Source of the DNA: Caenimonas sp. SL110
GTDB taxonomy: Bacteria > Pseudomonadota > Gammaproteobacteria > Burkholderiales > Burkholderiaceae_C
NCBI RefSeq assembly: GCF_001044395.1
Contig: NZ_JANU01000013.1
Location: 186,001 to 250,000 of the forward strand
Length of the DNA: 64,000 nucleotides
Direction: 5' to 3'
Shown: piece after piece, positions 17,382 through 25,653 of the stretch
How the letters are laid out: each line of letters starts with the position of its first letter
Position numbering within the stretch: the first letter of the stretch is position 1
Made by a program: the position numbers and the translations under genes
Notes under the pieces: model-generated
Seen by the model: the letters and a program-made list of their open reading frames with translations, nothing else
Told to the model about the DNA's origin: nothing
Database searches by the model: none

Positions 17382-19400
17382 ATGTTCAAAAAGATACTGA
17401 TCGCCAACCGCGGCGAGATTGCCTGCCGCGTTGCGGCAACGGCGAAGCGCCTGGCCATTCGCACGGTGGCCGTGTACTCCGACGCCGATGCCGATGCGCG
17501 CCATGTCAAGGCCTGCGACGAGGCTGTGTATCTGGGCGGCAGCGCACCCAAGGATAGTTACCTGCGCTGGGAGCGGATCATCGAAGCCGCAAAAGCAACC
17601 GGCGCGCAGGCAGTGCATCCGGGCTATGGCTTTCTGTCCGAGAACGAAGAGTTTGCCAAGGCATGCGCAGAGGCCGGCCTGGTCTTCATCGGCCCTCCCG
17701 CATCGGCGATCCAGGCGATGGGCCTGAAGGCCGAGTCCAAGCAGCTCATGGAGAAGGCGGGTGTTCCGCTGGTGCCGGGCTATCACGGCGCAGGACAGGA
17801 CCCGCAGATGCTGCAGCAGGAAGCTGATCGCATCGGTTATCCGGTGCTGATCAAGGCCAGCGCGGGCGGGGGTGGAAAGGGCATGCGCGCCGTCGAAAGC
17901 GCAGCACAGTTCCAGGCCGCGCTCGCGTCGTGCAAGCGCGAAGCCATCAACAGTTTCGGCGACGATGCGGTGCTGGTGGAGAAGTACGTCCAGCGCCCCC
18001 GTCATATCGAGATCCAGGTGTTCGGCGATACGCAGGGCAATTGCGTTTACCTGTTCGAGCGCGATTGCTCGGTGCAACGGCGTCACCAGAAAGTGCTGGA
18101 AGAAGCACCGGCGCCCGGCATGACCGAAGCGATGCGCAAGGAGATGGGCGAGGCGGCCGTTGCCGCAGCGCGCGCCGTCAACTATGTCGGCGCCGGCACG
18201 GTGGAGTTCATCGTCGAGCAGCGCGCCGGTGGCGAGATGAATTTCTTCTTCATGGAGATGAACACCCGGCTGCAGGTGGAGCATCCGGTCACGGAAGCCA
18301 TCACCGGTCTGGACCTCGTCGAGTGGCAATTGCGGGTGGCGTCAGGCGAGCCGCTGCCGATGAAGCAGGAAGAGCTGCAGATCAGCGGCCATGCGATCGA
18401 GGCACGCATCTGCGCCGAGAGTCCTGACAACAATTTTCTTCCGGCGACCGGCCGCCTCGATGTCGCGCGCTGGCCTTTGCATGTGGTGTTCCGTCGCAAT
18501 GCCGATGCCGAACGCTTTCATGAACCCGCACCGGTACGCATCGATACAGGCTTCGGCGAAGGCGATGCGATTTCACCGTACTACGACTCGATGATCGCCA
18601 AGCTCATCGTGCATGGTGCCACGCGCGAGCAGGCACTGGCGCGGCTGGACGAGGCGCTGGCGCAGACGCACATCGTGGGCATACAGACCAATGTGCAGTT
18701 CCTGCGTCATGTGGTGGGCAGCAAGTCGTTTGCGCAGGCGGACCTGGACACGGCGCTGATTCCACGCGAGGAAGCGGTGCTTTTCAAGCAGGAGCGGCTG
18801 GGAATGCCGCTGGCGGTGGCATGCGCCGTGGCGCGTACGCTGCTCCAGGAAAAGACGCTGGCAGGCGCAGACCCCTTCAGCCGTCGTGACGGCTGGCGCT
18901 CGCATGGCATCAACCTGCGTCCGTTCGAGTTCGAGTTTCATGGCGAGACCGTGAAGGCGCAACTGTCGTACCTGCACGATGGCGCGCTCATGCTCAAGGC
19001 TGGCGATGTTTCAGGTGCGCTGGTGTTCACGAGCGACGACGCAGAGATCGATGTGCAGTTTGCAGGCCAGCGAACACGTGCGTCGGTCTACGCCAGCGGC
19101 GAGATGAACCATGTGTTCACGCCGTCGGCGGCTACGCAGATTCTTGCGATCGACCTGCTGGAGCACGCAGGCGTTGCCCATGCGGAGACAGGGCGCCTCA
19201 CGGCGCCGATGCCGGGCAAGGTCGTGTCGTTCTCGGTCAAGGCTGGCGACAAGGTCAGCAAGGGCCAGGCGCTGGCCGTGATGGAAGCCATGAAGATGGA
19301 ACACACGATTGCAGCGCCGGCTGACGGAACCGTCGCAGAGCTTTTGTATTCACCCGGTGACCAGGTGAGTGAAGGCGCAGAGTTGCTCAGGATTTCCTGA
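17382..19400 (+). CDS. liuD: Methylcrotonyl-CoA carboxylase biotin-containing (alpha) subunit
   Basis: A 672-residue biotin carboxylase/biotin-carrier fusion. The biotin carboxylase part starts MFKKILIANRGEIACRVAATA, followed by KASAGGGGKGMR (ATP-grasp glycine loop) and EMNTRLQVEHPVTE. The carrier domain at the C-terminus ends with VMEAMKMEHTI, the lysine of AMKM being biotinylated. Together with LiuB it forms the leucine-pathway carboxylase. It is adjacent to DUF4126 with no gap and its stop overlaps the next gene by one base (TGATG). The length matches MccA/LiuD proteins. Confidence 0.93.
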   Translation: MFKKILIANRGEIACRVAATAKRLAIRTVAVYSDADADARHVKACDEAVYLGGSAPKDSYLRWERIIEAAKATGAQAVHPGYGFLSENEEFAKACAEAGLVFIGPPASAIQAMGLKAESKQLMEKAGVPLVPGYHGAGQDPQMLQQEADRIGYPVLIKASAGGGGKGMRAVESAAQFQAALASCKREAINSFGDDAVLVEKYVQRPRHIEIQVFGDTQGNCVYLFERDCSVQRRHQKVLEEAPAPGMTEAMRKEMGEAAVAAARAVNYVGAGTVEFIVEQRAGGEMNFFFMEMNTRLQVEHPVTEAITGLDLVEWQLRVASGEPLPMKQEELQISGHAIEARICAESPDNNFLPATGRLDVARWPLHVVFRRNADAERFHEPAPVRIDTGFGEGDAISPYYDSMIAKLIVHGATREQALARLDEALAQTHIVGIQTNVQFLRHVVGSKSFAQADLDTALIPREEAVLFKQERLGMPLAVACAVARTLLQEKTLAGADPFSRRDGWRSHGINLRPFEFEFHGETVKAQLSYLHDGALMLKAGDVSGALVFTSDDAEIDVQFAGQRTRASVYASGEMNHVFTPSAATQILAIDLLEHAGVAHAETGRLTAPMPGKVVSFSVKAGDKVSKGQALAVMEAMKMEHTIAAPADGTVAELLYSPGDQVSEGAELLRIS

Positions 19401-20356
19401 TGTCCGCGAGCATTGGGAGCACCGTGAGCCACAACATGCGTATCGCTTTTTGCTGCACCAACACCAAGGCGGCTCCGTGGATTGCGGGGTTGAGCGCCGC
19501 ACTTCCGGGCGCCGACATCCACGAGTGGCAACCCGGCGCACCGCAGGCCGATCACGCGGTGGTGTGGGCACCGCCACAGCAGTTCCTGGACGAGCAGCCG
19601 CAGATCAAGGGCATCTTCAATATCGGCGCGGGCGTCGATGCACTGCTCAAGCTTCGCCTGCCACCGCAAGCTGTGCTGGTGCGGATCGACGATGGCGGCA
19701 TGGCCGTGCAGATGGCCGAGTTTGTCTGCCACGCCATCACGCGTCATGTGCGCGAGCTCGACGTGATCGAGATCGCAGCCAGACGCTCGGAGTGGGCGTT
19801 TCGCAAGCCGCGCCGGCGCGAGGAATTTCCGGTCGGCGTCATGGGGCTGGGTGTACTCGGCAGTCTTGTCGCCAATGCGGTGAAGCAATTCGACTATCCC
19901 GTCATGGGCTGGAGCCGCACGCCCAGGGAGTTGCCTGGTGTGCAGTGCTTCGCGGGCGAAGATCAGTTCGACAACTTCCTGCAGGCCACGCGCATCCTGG
20001 TGTGCCTGCTGCCCCTGACCAGCGAGACGCGAGACATCATCAACGCGCGCACCCTGTCAAAGCTGATGCCCGGTGCTTACGTCATCAACGTGGCGCGTGG
20101 TGCGCATGTCGTGGATGAGGACCTGATCGCTGCCCTCGATAGCGGGCACGTCGCCGGCGCTGCGCTCGATGTGTTCCGCACCGAGCCCTTGCCCGCGGAA
20201 CACCCCTTCTGGCACCACCCGAAAATAACGGTCACGCCGCACACCTCGGCCCGAACGCTGCGCGATGAAAGCATTGCCCAGATCGCCGGCAAGATTCAGG
20301 CGCTCGAGCGTGGAGAGCCTGTCGCGGGCGTGGTTGATTTACAAAGAGGATACTGA
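19400..20356 (+). CDS. ghrA: D-2-hydroxyacid dehydrogenase, glyoxylate/hydroxypyruvate reductase A-like
   Basis: A 318-residue NAD(P)-dependent reductase of the D-2-hydroxyacid dehydrogenase family, closest in layout to GhrA. It has GVMGLGVLGSLVA (nucleotide binding) and the catalytic Arg in NVARGAHVVDED, Glu in FRTEPLP and His in TPHTSAR. It probably reduces glyoxylate, hydroxypyruvate or another 2-ketoacid. The ATG at 19400 overlaps the liuD stop by one base; an internal ATG at 19436 is the other candidate because the first 12 residues look unrelated to the family. Its place in a leucine operon is unusual and its role there is unclear. Confidence 0.83.
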   Translation: MSASIGSTVSHNMRIAFCCTNTKAAPWIAGLSAALPGADIHEWQPGAPQADHAVVWAPPQQFLDEQPQIKGIFNIGAGVDALLKLRLPPQAVLVRIDDGGMAVQMAEFVCHAITRHVRELDVIEIAARRSEWAFRKPRRREEFPVGVMGLGVLGSLVANAVKQFDYPVMGWSRTPRELPGVQCFAGEDQFDNFLQATRILVCLLPLTSETRDIINARTLSKLMPGAYVINVARGAHVVDEDLIAALDSGHVAGAALDVFRTEPLPAEHPFWHHPKITVTPHTSARTLRDESIAQIAGKIQALERGEPVAGVVDLQRGY

Positions 20357-20360
20357 CGCC

Positions 20361-21272
20361 ATGATGAAACTGCCGTCCAGAGTCAAGCTCGTCGATGTGG
20401 GTCCGCGCGACGGCCTGCAGAATGAAAAGCAACCCGTGCCTGCCGAAATCAAGATCGGTCTTGTGCATCGCCTGCAGGATGCGGGCCTCAAGGACATCGA
20501 GGTCACCAGCTTCGTGTCGCCCAAGTGGGTGCCGCAGATGGCCGACAACGCGCAGGTGATGGCGGGCATCGAGCGCCGGCCCGACGTTCGCTACTCGGTC
20601 CTCACGCCCAACATGAAGGGTTTCGAAGCGGCAGTGCTGACCAGGCCCGACGAGATTTCGGTGTTCGGCGCGGCCAGCCAGGCATTCAGCCAGCGCAACA
20701 TCAATTGCTCCATCGAGGAAAGCATCGAGCGCTTCGCGCCTGTCATCGAGGCTGCAAAGGCAAAGGGCATCTACACGCGCGGCGCCATCTCTTGTGCGGT
20801 TGGCTGTCCTTACGAAGGCGAGATTGCACCGGAGCGGGTTGAACTCGTCGCGCGGTTGTTCAGGCAGATCGGCGTCGAGCATGTGGTGGTCTGCGACACG
20901 ATCGGCACCGGAACGCCGGTGAAGGTGCAGCGTGCGATTGAAGCCGCCCTCAAGTATTACGAGCTCGACAAGGTGTCGGGTCACTATCACGACACGTATG
21001 GCCAGGCGATTGGCAATACGCTCGCATCGCTGGAGATGGGCGTGTGGCAGTACGACACCTCGTCAGCCGGCCTGGGCGGCTGTCCGTACGCCAAGGGCGC
21101 GACCGGCAACGTGGCGACGGAGGACGTGGTTTACATGCTGCATGGCATGGGGATCGAGACCGGCATCGACCTGGACAAGCTGATCGACGCCGGCAAGTAC
21201 ATCAGCGACTTCCTGCAGCGCAAGCCGAATTCGCGCGCATCGACGGCGATCCTGAACAAGCGGGCCGGCTGA
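20361..21272 (+). CDS. liuE: Hydroxymethylglutaryl-CoA lyase
   Basis: A 303-residue TIM-barrel lyase of the HMGL family that cleaves HMG-CoA to acetyl-CoA and acetoacetate, the last step of leucine breakdown. It has the N-terminal VDVGPRDGLQNEK motif (metal and catalytic residues) and the SAGLGGCPYAKGATGN signature with its catalytic cysteine near residue 235. A purine-rich AAAGAGGA site about 11 bases before the ATG at 20361 supports this start; the longer frame overlaps ghrA. A second ATG follows immediately. Confidence 0.94.
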   Translation: MMKLPSRVKLVDVGPRDGLQNEKQPVPAEIKIGLVHRLQDAGLKDIEVTSFVSPKWVPQMADNAQVMAGIERRPDVRYSVLTPNMKGFEAAVLTRPDEISVFGAASQAFSQRNINCSIEESIERFAPVIEAAKAKGIYTRGAISCAVGCPYEGEIAPERVELVARLFRQIGVEHVVVCDTIGTGTPVKVQRAIEAALKYYELDKVSGHYHDTYGQAIGNTLASLEMGVWQYDTSSAGLGGCPYAKGATGNVATEDVVYMLHGMGIETGIDLDKLIDAGKYISDFLQRKPNSRASTAILNKRAG

Positions 21273-21308
21273 TGGCTGTGATGGCTGTGATGGGTGGAGG
21301 GATCGACT

Positions 21309-21824
21309 GTGTGCGGTGCTGAATTGACTTCGCTACCCGAGGGCGTGCAGCGCGTGGCGCGCGCGCTGTCGGACAAGGGCCATCCGCATCCTCCGGTGAT
21401 GCTGGACGATGCGGCGCGCACGGCGCAGCAGGCGGCAGATGCGCTGGGCATCGAACTGGGCCAGATTGCCAAGAGCATCATCTTTCGTCGCAAGTCAGAC
21501 GACATGGCGGTGCTCGTCATCACCTCGGGCGACCGCCGCGTGGACGAGAAGAAGGTGGAAGCGCTGGTCGGCAATGGCGGCAAGCTGGGGCGCGCAGATG
21601 CGGATTTTGTGAAGAGCAGGACCGGTTATTCCATCGGCGGGGTATCGCCTGTCGCCCATGCGCAACCGCCGGTGACCTTGATCGATCGCGAGCTGTTCCG
21701 GTTTGAAGAGATCTGGGCGGCGGCGGGTCATCCGCACGGCGTGTTCAGGCTCAGGCCGCATGACCTTGAGCGCCTGACCGGTGCGCCAGTTGCCGATGTC
21801 GTGCAGCAGGTCGAGGGCAGTTGA
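21309..21824 (+). CDS. YbaK/EbsC (ProX-like) aminoacyl-tRNA deacylase
   Basis: A protein of about 171 residues of the YbaK/INS family, which hydrolyses misacylated tRNA such as Cys-tRNA(Pro) or Ala-tRNA(Pro). It carries LGIELGQIAKSIIFRR (the conserved lysine), GDRRVDEKK, GYSIGGVSPVAH and the FEEIWAAAGHPHGVFRL stretch typical of the family. A GGAGG site at 21297-21300 is spaced well for the GTG at 21309; a GTG 15 bases upstream is the alternative. It follows liuE by 36 bases and overlaps the next gene by one base, so it belongs to the same transcript. Confidence 0.86.
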   Translation: MCGAELTSLPEGVQRVARALSDKGHPHPPVMLDDAARTAQQAADALGIELGQIAKSIIFRRKSDDMAVLVITSGDRRVDEKKVEALVGNGGKLGRADADFVKSRTGYSIGGVSPVAHAQPPVTLIDRELFRFEEIWAAAGHPHGVFRLRPHDLERLTGAPVADVVQQVEGS

Positions 21825-22048
21825 TGTCCGTCGTTGGGTTGCTGGCCGAGCGTGCGAGGCTGGTCGCTGATGGCGGCCTGGTTGAAGTGCCTTCGCCGTG
21901 TATCTCGGTGTGTCGCATGGACCCTGTCACGCAGTGGTGTGAAGGTTGCTTTCGCACACTGGATGAAATCGCCGCCTGGAGTGGCTTGGCCGCTGATGAA
22001 AAAAAGCAGGTGTGGCAAACCATTGCCCTGAGATTGCCAACGCCATGA
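21824..22048 (+). CDS. DUF1289 domain-containing small protein
   Basis: A 74-residue protein with the DUF1289 cysteine pattern: VPSPCISVCRMDP, then WCEGCFRTLDEIAAW, giving C-x3-C and C-x2-C. This suggests metal binding. The ATG at 21824 overlaps the YbaK stop (TTGATG), and its own stop overlaps the next start by 4 bases. Function is unknown; the family is common in proteobacteria as a small cytoplasmic protein. Confidence 0.86.
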   Translation: MSVVGLLAERARLVADGGLVEVPSPCISVCRMDPVTQWCEGCFRTLDEIAAWSGLAADEKKQVWQTIALRLPTP

Positions 22049-22671
22049 AGCACATCACGTTCTACCTTGACTTCATTTCGCCGTACGCATACCTCGCGTT
22101 CGAGAAACTGCCGCAGGCGCTGGAGGGCCTGAGCTACAGCGTTGAATACAAGCCCGTGCTCTTTGCGGGCCTGCTCAAGCATCATGGGCAATTGGGCCCG
22201 GCCGAAATCGCTGGCAAGCGGGAGTGGACGTATCGGCAGGTCTTGTGGCTGGCGCATGGCAACGGCATCGAGATGCAGATGCCGCAGGCGCATCCGTTCA
22301 ATCCGTTGGCCTTGCTTCGCCTGGCTGTTGCTTGCGGCCCCAATCGCTACAACTGTGAGGCGATCTTCAGGCACGTGTGGCGAGGTGGGGCCGATGCAGC
22401 AGACGCGCAGCGTCTCGAAGCCTTGCGCAACGCGTTGCAGCCGCGGCTTGATCCAGCCGGTGCATCCGTCAAGGACGAACTGAAGGCGAACACCGATCGC
22501 GCCATTGAACTCGGTCTGTTCGGTGTGCCTGCGTTTATCGTGGACGGTAAGGTGTTCTGGGGGTTTGATGCACTGCCGATGCTGCGGGCATATCTCAGCG
22601 GTGACGAATGGTTTGAGCGCGAGTGGGACGCGGCCGCGCGCCTGCCGCAACAACAGCGCGCGCGACCGTAA
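22045..22671 (+). CDS. 2-hydroxychromene-2-carboxylate isomerase-like (kappa GST/DsbA fold) protein
   Basis: A 208-residue protein of the DsbA-like kappa-class glutathione transferase family. The N-terminus ITFYLDFISPYAYLAFEKLP contains the serine (SPYAY) that activates glutathione in HCCA isomerases. A GVPAFIVDGKVFWG segment carries the cis-proline typical of the thioredoxin fold. It may isomerise a ring-cleavage product using glutathione; the substrate is not apparent from context. Its ATG overlaps the DUF1289 stop (ATGA) and it is the last gene of the long liu transcript, ending just before the repeat at 22679. Confidence 0.85.
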   Translation: MKHITFYLDFISPYAYLAFEKLPQALEGLSYSVEYKPVLFAGLLKHHGQLGPAEIAGKREWTYRQVLWLAHGNGIEMQMPQAHPFNPLALLRLAVACGPNRYNCEAIFRHVWRGGADAADAQRLEALRNALQPRLDPAGASVKDELKANTDRAIELGLFGVPAFIVDGKVFWGFDALPMLRAYLSGDEWFEREWDAAARLPQQQRARP

Positions 22672-22678
22672 ACCAGGT

Positions 22679-22766
22679 TGTCATGCCGGACTTGATCCGG
22701 CATCCACCGCGAAGCGGACGCGGCGCTTGAATAAAGATGGATTGCGGGTCAAGCCCGCAATGACAG
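22679..22766. repeat. Two-hairpin intergenic repeat, copy B
   Basis: The same layout as copy A: TGTCATGCCGGA/TCCGGCATCC, then a linker with CCGCGAAGCGGACGC, then GGATTGCGGGTCAAGCCCGC and AATGACAG. It sits between the convergent isomerase and FMN-binding protein genes and runs into a short tandem array. Confidence 0.85.
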
Positions 22767-22855
22767 CCTTGGGCCCCGCGATGACAGCCTTGGGCCCCGC
22801 GATGACAGCCCTCAACGCAATGACAGCCTTGGGGCCACGCCATGACAGCCTTCAG
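22761..22855. repeat. Short tandem array of the repeat terminus
   Basis: The unit ATGACAGCCTTGGGCCCCGC (about 21 bases) recurs roughly five times, exactly for the first copies and degenerate for the last ones. It is derived from the end of the preceding two-hairpin repeat. The last copy touches the stop codon of the FMN-binding gene at 22852. Variation in copy number between strains is likely. Confidence 0.8.
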
Positions 22856-23379
22856 TGCACTGATTCCGATGCATCCTTGTGCATCTCGCGATGCTCGCCC
22901 ATCTCAGGCTTGTTGCCGGTGACAGCTGCGGTCGCCATCTTCAGCAGCTGCGTGACCTTGCTTTCATGCACGTTCCAGTACTCGGCGTCCAGGATCTCGA
23001 CCTTCATCAGTTCAAGATCCGGGTCTTCGTAGCCGCCCGGGAACCAGGCCTTGGCCAGTGCGTTGAACAGTTCCTTTTTCTTGGCCATGTCTTCGGAGAC
23101 GGTTGCGTTGCCCGAGATTGAGACCCAGGAATCGTCCTTGAGGTTTCCATAGGCCACGCAGACGTTGCCATCAGCCTGGATGCGCTGGCCCAACTCGCTC
23201 TTTCTGGAGACGAAGAAGTAAAGCGGCTCACCCGGTTCGAGCGTGCGGTTTTGCGTCGTCAGCGGGTGTGCGTGCAGATGCCCGTTCGGGTGGCGGTGCG
23301 TCACCAACGCGAAACGGGTGTCCTTGATCAGGGTCCACAGCGCTTCGTGAAAAGTCTTGCCGGTCGTGTCGTTGCTCAT
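22852..23379 (-). CDS. Pyridoxamine 5'-phosphate oxidase-fold general stress protein
   Basis: A 175-residue protein of the split-barrel FMN-binding family, closest to general stress protein 26 types. It has LVTHRHPNGHLHAHPLTTQ, LYFFVSRKSELGQRI and VSISGNATVSED, and an AWFPGGYEDPDLELMKVEI segment typical of that subgroup. It likely binds flavin and acts on a small redox substrate; no enzyme activity is assured. It faces the liu operon tail-to-tail and is divergent from the transporter gene at 23646. Confidence 0.87.
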   Translation of the reverse strand: MSNDTTGKTFHEALWTLIKDTRFALVTHRHPNGHLHAHPLTTQNRTLEPGEPLYFFVSRKSELGQRIQADGNVCVAYGNLKDDSWVSISGNATVSEDMAKKKELFNALAKAWFPGGYEDPDLELMKVEILDAEYWNVHESKVTQLLKMATAAVTGNKPEMGEHREMHKDASESVH

Positions 23380-23645
23380 GCGTTGTCCTTGCTTTGATTA
23401 CTTTGCAAAGGACCATCCTGTGCTTCGCTGGCGATGCGGCCGGTCGGCGGCGGACGCCCCAGCCTGTGAGATTTGGCTGACTTGCCGCATCGTGAAACAG
23501 CAAGCGAGGGTTTCACCCTAATCCGTCAGAGCGCGTTCAGTTTCGCGCAAGGCTGTGTTGGTTTCGCGTCAGAGGTGGGTCAGAGCGGGGCCCAAGAATC
23601 GGTCCCCATGCGTTCAACCCGGACGCGAATCATTGGAGACAAGCA
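23380..23645. other. Gene-free stretch between FMN protein and transporter
   Basis: These 266 bases separate two divergent genes and presumably hold both promoters. I see no open frame, palindrome or repeat that stands out. A TTGGAGAC ribosome-binding site lies near its right end for the transporter. Confidence 0.5.
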
Positions 23646-25304
23646 ATGGCAGCAGCAATAGCCCCGAGGCCGATGACGCCCGAAGAGAAAAAGGTGATCT
23701 TCGCGTCATCCCTGGGTACCGTGTTCGAGTGGTACGACTTCTATCTGTATGGCTCGCTCGCAGCCATCATCGCCAAGCAGTTCTTCTCGGGCCTGGATGC
23801 AGGCTCTGCCTTCATCTTCGCGCTGCTGGCTTTCGCGGCGGGCTTCATCGTTCGTCCGTTCGGCGCGATCTTCTTCGGCCGCCTGGGCGACATGATCGGA
23901 CGCAAGTACACGTTCCTGGTCACCATCCTGATCATGGGCCTGTCCACATTCATCGTCGGCATCCTGCCCACCTACGCGACCATCGGTGTCGCCGCGCCCA
24001 TCATCCTGATCGTGCTTCGCCTGCTGCAGGGCCTGGCGCTCGGCGGTGAGTACGGCGGCGCAGCAACTTACGTCGCCGAGCATTCGCCGCACGGCAAGCG
24101 CGGTGCTTACACGGCGTGGATCCAGACGACTGCAACGCTGGGCCTGTTCCTGTCGCTGATGGTCATCCTGGGCACGCAGACGCTGCTCGGCCCGGTTGCT
24201 TTTGCCGACTGGGGCTGGCGTGTTCCGTTCATCGGCTCCATCTTGCTGCTCGGCATCTCGGTGTGGATTCGCCTGTCGATGAATGAGTCGCCTGCGTTCC
24301 AGAAGATGAAGGCCGAGGGCCGCACTTCCAAGGCGCCGCTGACCGAATCGTTCGGTGAGTGGAAGAACCTGAAGATCGTGATCCTGGCGCTGGTCGGCCT
24401 GACGGCTGGACAAGCGGTGGTCTGGTATTCGGGCCAGTTCTACGCGCTGTTCTTCATGACGCAGGCGCTCAAGGTCGACGGCCCGACGGCCAACATTTTG
24501 GTTGCGATGTCGCTGCTGATCGGCACGCCGTTCTTTGTCGTGTTCGGCTCGCTGTCCGACAAGATCGGCCGCAAGCCCATCATCATGGCCGGTTGCCTGC
24601 TGGCCGCGCTGACGTACTTCCCGGTGTTCGGCGCGCTGACCAAGGCGGCCAATCCTGATCTCGCAGCCGCTCAAGTCAAGAACAAGGTCGTCGTGACGGC
24701 TGACCCGAACGAGTGCTCGTTCCAGTTCAACCCCACCGGCACCGTCAAGTTCACCAGCTCGTGCGACATCGCCAAGCAGGTGCTGGCAGGCGCTTCGGTG
24801 AGTTATGAAAACGTCGCCGCTCCGGCCGGCACGGTGGCGTCGATCAAGATCGGCGAGCAGGTCATCACCGGCTACAGCAGCAAGGGTCTTGCCGCCGATG
24901 ATGTCAAGAAGAAGGACGCCGAGTTCAAGAAACTGGTGGCCGACGACCTGAAGGCAGCCGGATACCCGACCAAGGCCGACCCCGCCAAGATGAACAAGTT
25001 CCTGGTGGTGCTTATCCTCACCTACCTCGTGATCCTGGTGACGATGGTCTATGGCCCGATCGCCGCGATGCTGGTCGAGATGTTCCCGACGCGCATCCGC
25101 TACACCTCGATGAGCCTGCCGTATCACATCGGCAATGGCTGGTTCGGTGGCCTGCTGCCGACGACTGCCTTCGCCATCGTGGCGCAGACCGGTAACATGT
25201 ACAACGGCCTCTGGTACCCGATCATCATCGCTGCCGCGACCTTCGTCATCGGCACGCTGTTCATCAAGGAGACCAAGGATGTCGACATCTACGCCAACGA
25301 TTGA
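23646..25304 (+). CDS. MHS-family (metabolite:H+ symporter) MFS transporter with a periplasmic insert
   Basis: A 552-residue, 12-helix transporter. It begins with the family motif SSLGTVFEWYDFYLYGSLAAI and contains FGRLGDMIGRKYTFLVTI and RLLQGLALGGEYGGAA, as in KgtP/ProP/ShiA relatives, which take up dicarboxylates or other metabolites with protons. About 110 residues longer than usual, it carries a soluble, lysine-rich insert at about residues 335-448, between late transmembrane helices. The insert holds two cysteines (about 357 and 373) that could form a disulphide. A small membrane-protein gene and a terminator follow. The substrate is unknown. Confidence 0.9.
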   Translation: MAAAIAPRPMTPEEKKVIFASSLGTVFEWYDFYLYGSLAAIIAKQFFSGLDAGSAFIFALLAFAAGFIVRPFGAIFFGRLGDMIGRKYTFLVTILIMGLSTFIVGILPTYATIGVAAPIILIVLRLLQGLALGGEYGGAATYVAEHSPHGKRGAYTAWIQTTATLGLFLSLMVILGTQTLLGPVAFADWGWRVPFIGSILLLGISVWIRLSMNESPAFQKMKAEGRTSKAPLTESFGEWKNLKIVILALVGLTAGQAVVWYSGQFYALFFMTQALKVDGPTANILVAMSLLIGTPFFVVFGSLSDKIGRKPIIMAGCLLAALTYFPVFGALTKAANPDLAAAQVKNKVVVTADPNECSFQFNPTGTVKFTSSCDIAKQVLAGASVSYENVAAPAGTVASIKIGEQVITGYSSKGLAADDVKKKDAEFKKLVADDLKAAGYPTKADPAKMNKFLVVLILTYLVILVTMVYGPIAAMLVEMFPTRIRYTSMSLPYHIGNGWFGGLLPTTAFAIVAQTGNMYNGLWYPIIIAAATFVIGTLFIKETKDVDIYAND

Positions 25305-25346
25305 GCGCAGCATGTCCCGTGTTCAACAAATATTCAGGAGACAGTC

Positions 25347-25511
25347 ATGTGGAAGCTTGTAGTCGGTTTCATCGTGTTCGCCGCGGTGGCCATGTACGTC
25401 ATCATGAAAGGTGGCGACAGCATTGACATGAGTGGCGAGAAGCACGGAACCGAAGCCATCCACGCACCCGATCCGGCGCATCCGGCGTCGGGAGCGTCTG
25501 CGCCGAAATAG
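25347..25511 (+). CDS. 54-residue single-helix membrane protein
   Basis: This short open frame begins at an ATG with an AGGAG site 7 bases before it. It encodes MWKLVVGFIVFAAVAMYVIM, a clear membrane helix, followed by a hydrophilic tail rich in Ala, Pro, His and Ser. It lies 42 bases after the MHS transporter gene and 16 bases before a strong terminator, so the two genes form one unit. I know no named family for it. A subunit or regulator of the transporter is a reasonable guess. Confidence 0.72.
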   Translation: MWKLVVGFIVFAAVAMYVIMKGGDSIDMSGEKHGTEAIHAPDPAHPASGASAPK

Positions 25512-25527
25512 TTCGCGCTTGTGATGT

Positions 25528-25556
25528 AAAAAGGGCGCCCTGGTGGCGCCCTTTTT
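25528..25556 (+). terminator. Rho-independent terminator after transporter operon
   Basis: Stem AAAAAGGGCGCC, loop CTGGT, stem GGCGCCCTTTTT, then more T. It would work well for the plus-strand operon and, thanks to the A-run on its left, also on the minus strand. Confidence 0.9.
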
Positions 25557-25568
25557 GTTCGTGCTGCG

Positions 25569-25650
25569 TTGCCGCTTCGCGGTGGATGCCGGGTCGAGCC
25601 CGGCATGACAGTTCCCTTGACTGTCATTGCGGACTTGATCCGCAATCCAT
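25569..25650. repeat. Two-hairpin intergenic repeat, copy C (inverted)
   Basis: The same two modules as copies A and B in the opposite orientation: GGATGCCGGGTCGAGCCCGG/CATGACAG, then CTGTCATTGCGGACTTGATC/CGCAATCC. It lies between the convergent small membrane-protein gene and the LivK-like receptor gene. Confidence 0.85.
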
Positions 25651-25653
25651 CCC

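Noticed and set aside
15912-18329. 805-residue open frame on the minus strand
   Set aside because: It lies fully opposite liuC, DUF4126 and liuD, has no family resemblance, and its His/Arg/Ala-rich make-up is typical of antisense frames in high-GC genes.
22761-22855. CRISPR-like spaced repeat
   Set aside because: Units are directly adjacent and derived from the hairpin repeat, there are no unique spacers, and no cas genes are near.
23706-25313. 535-residue minus-strand frame opposite the MHS transporter
   Set aside because: Composition (Asp, Arg, Gln, His) is that of a shadow frame; the plus strand has a clear transporter.
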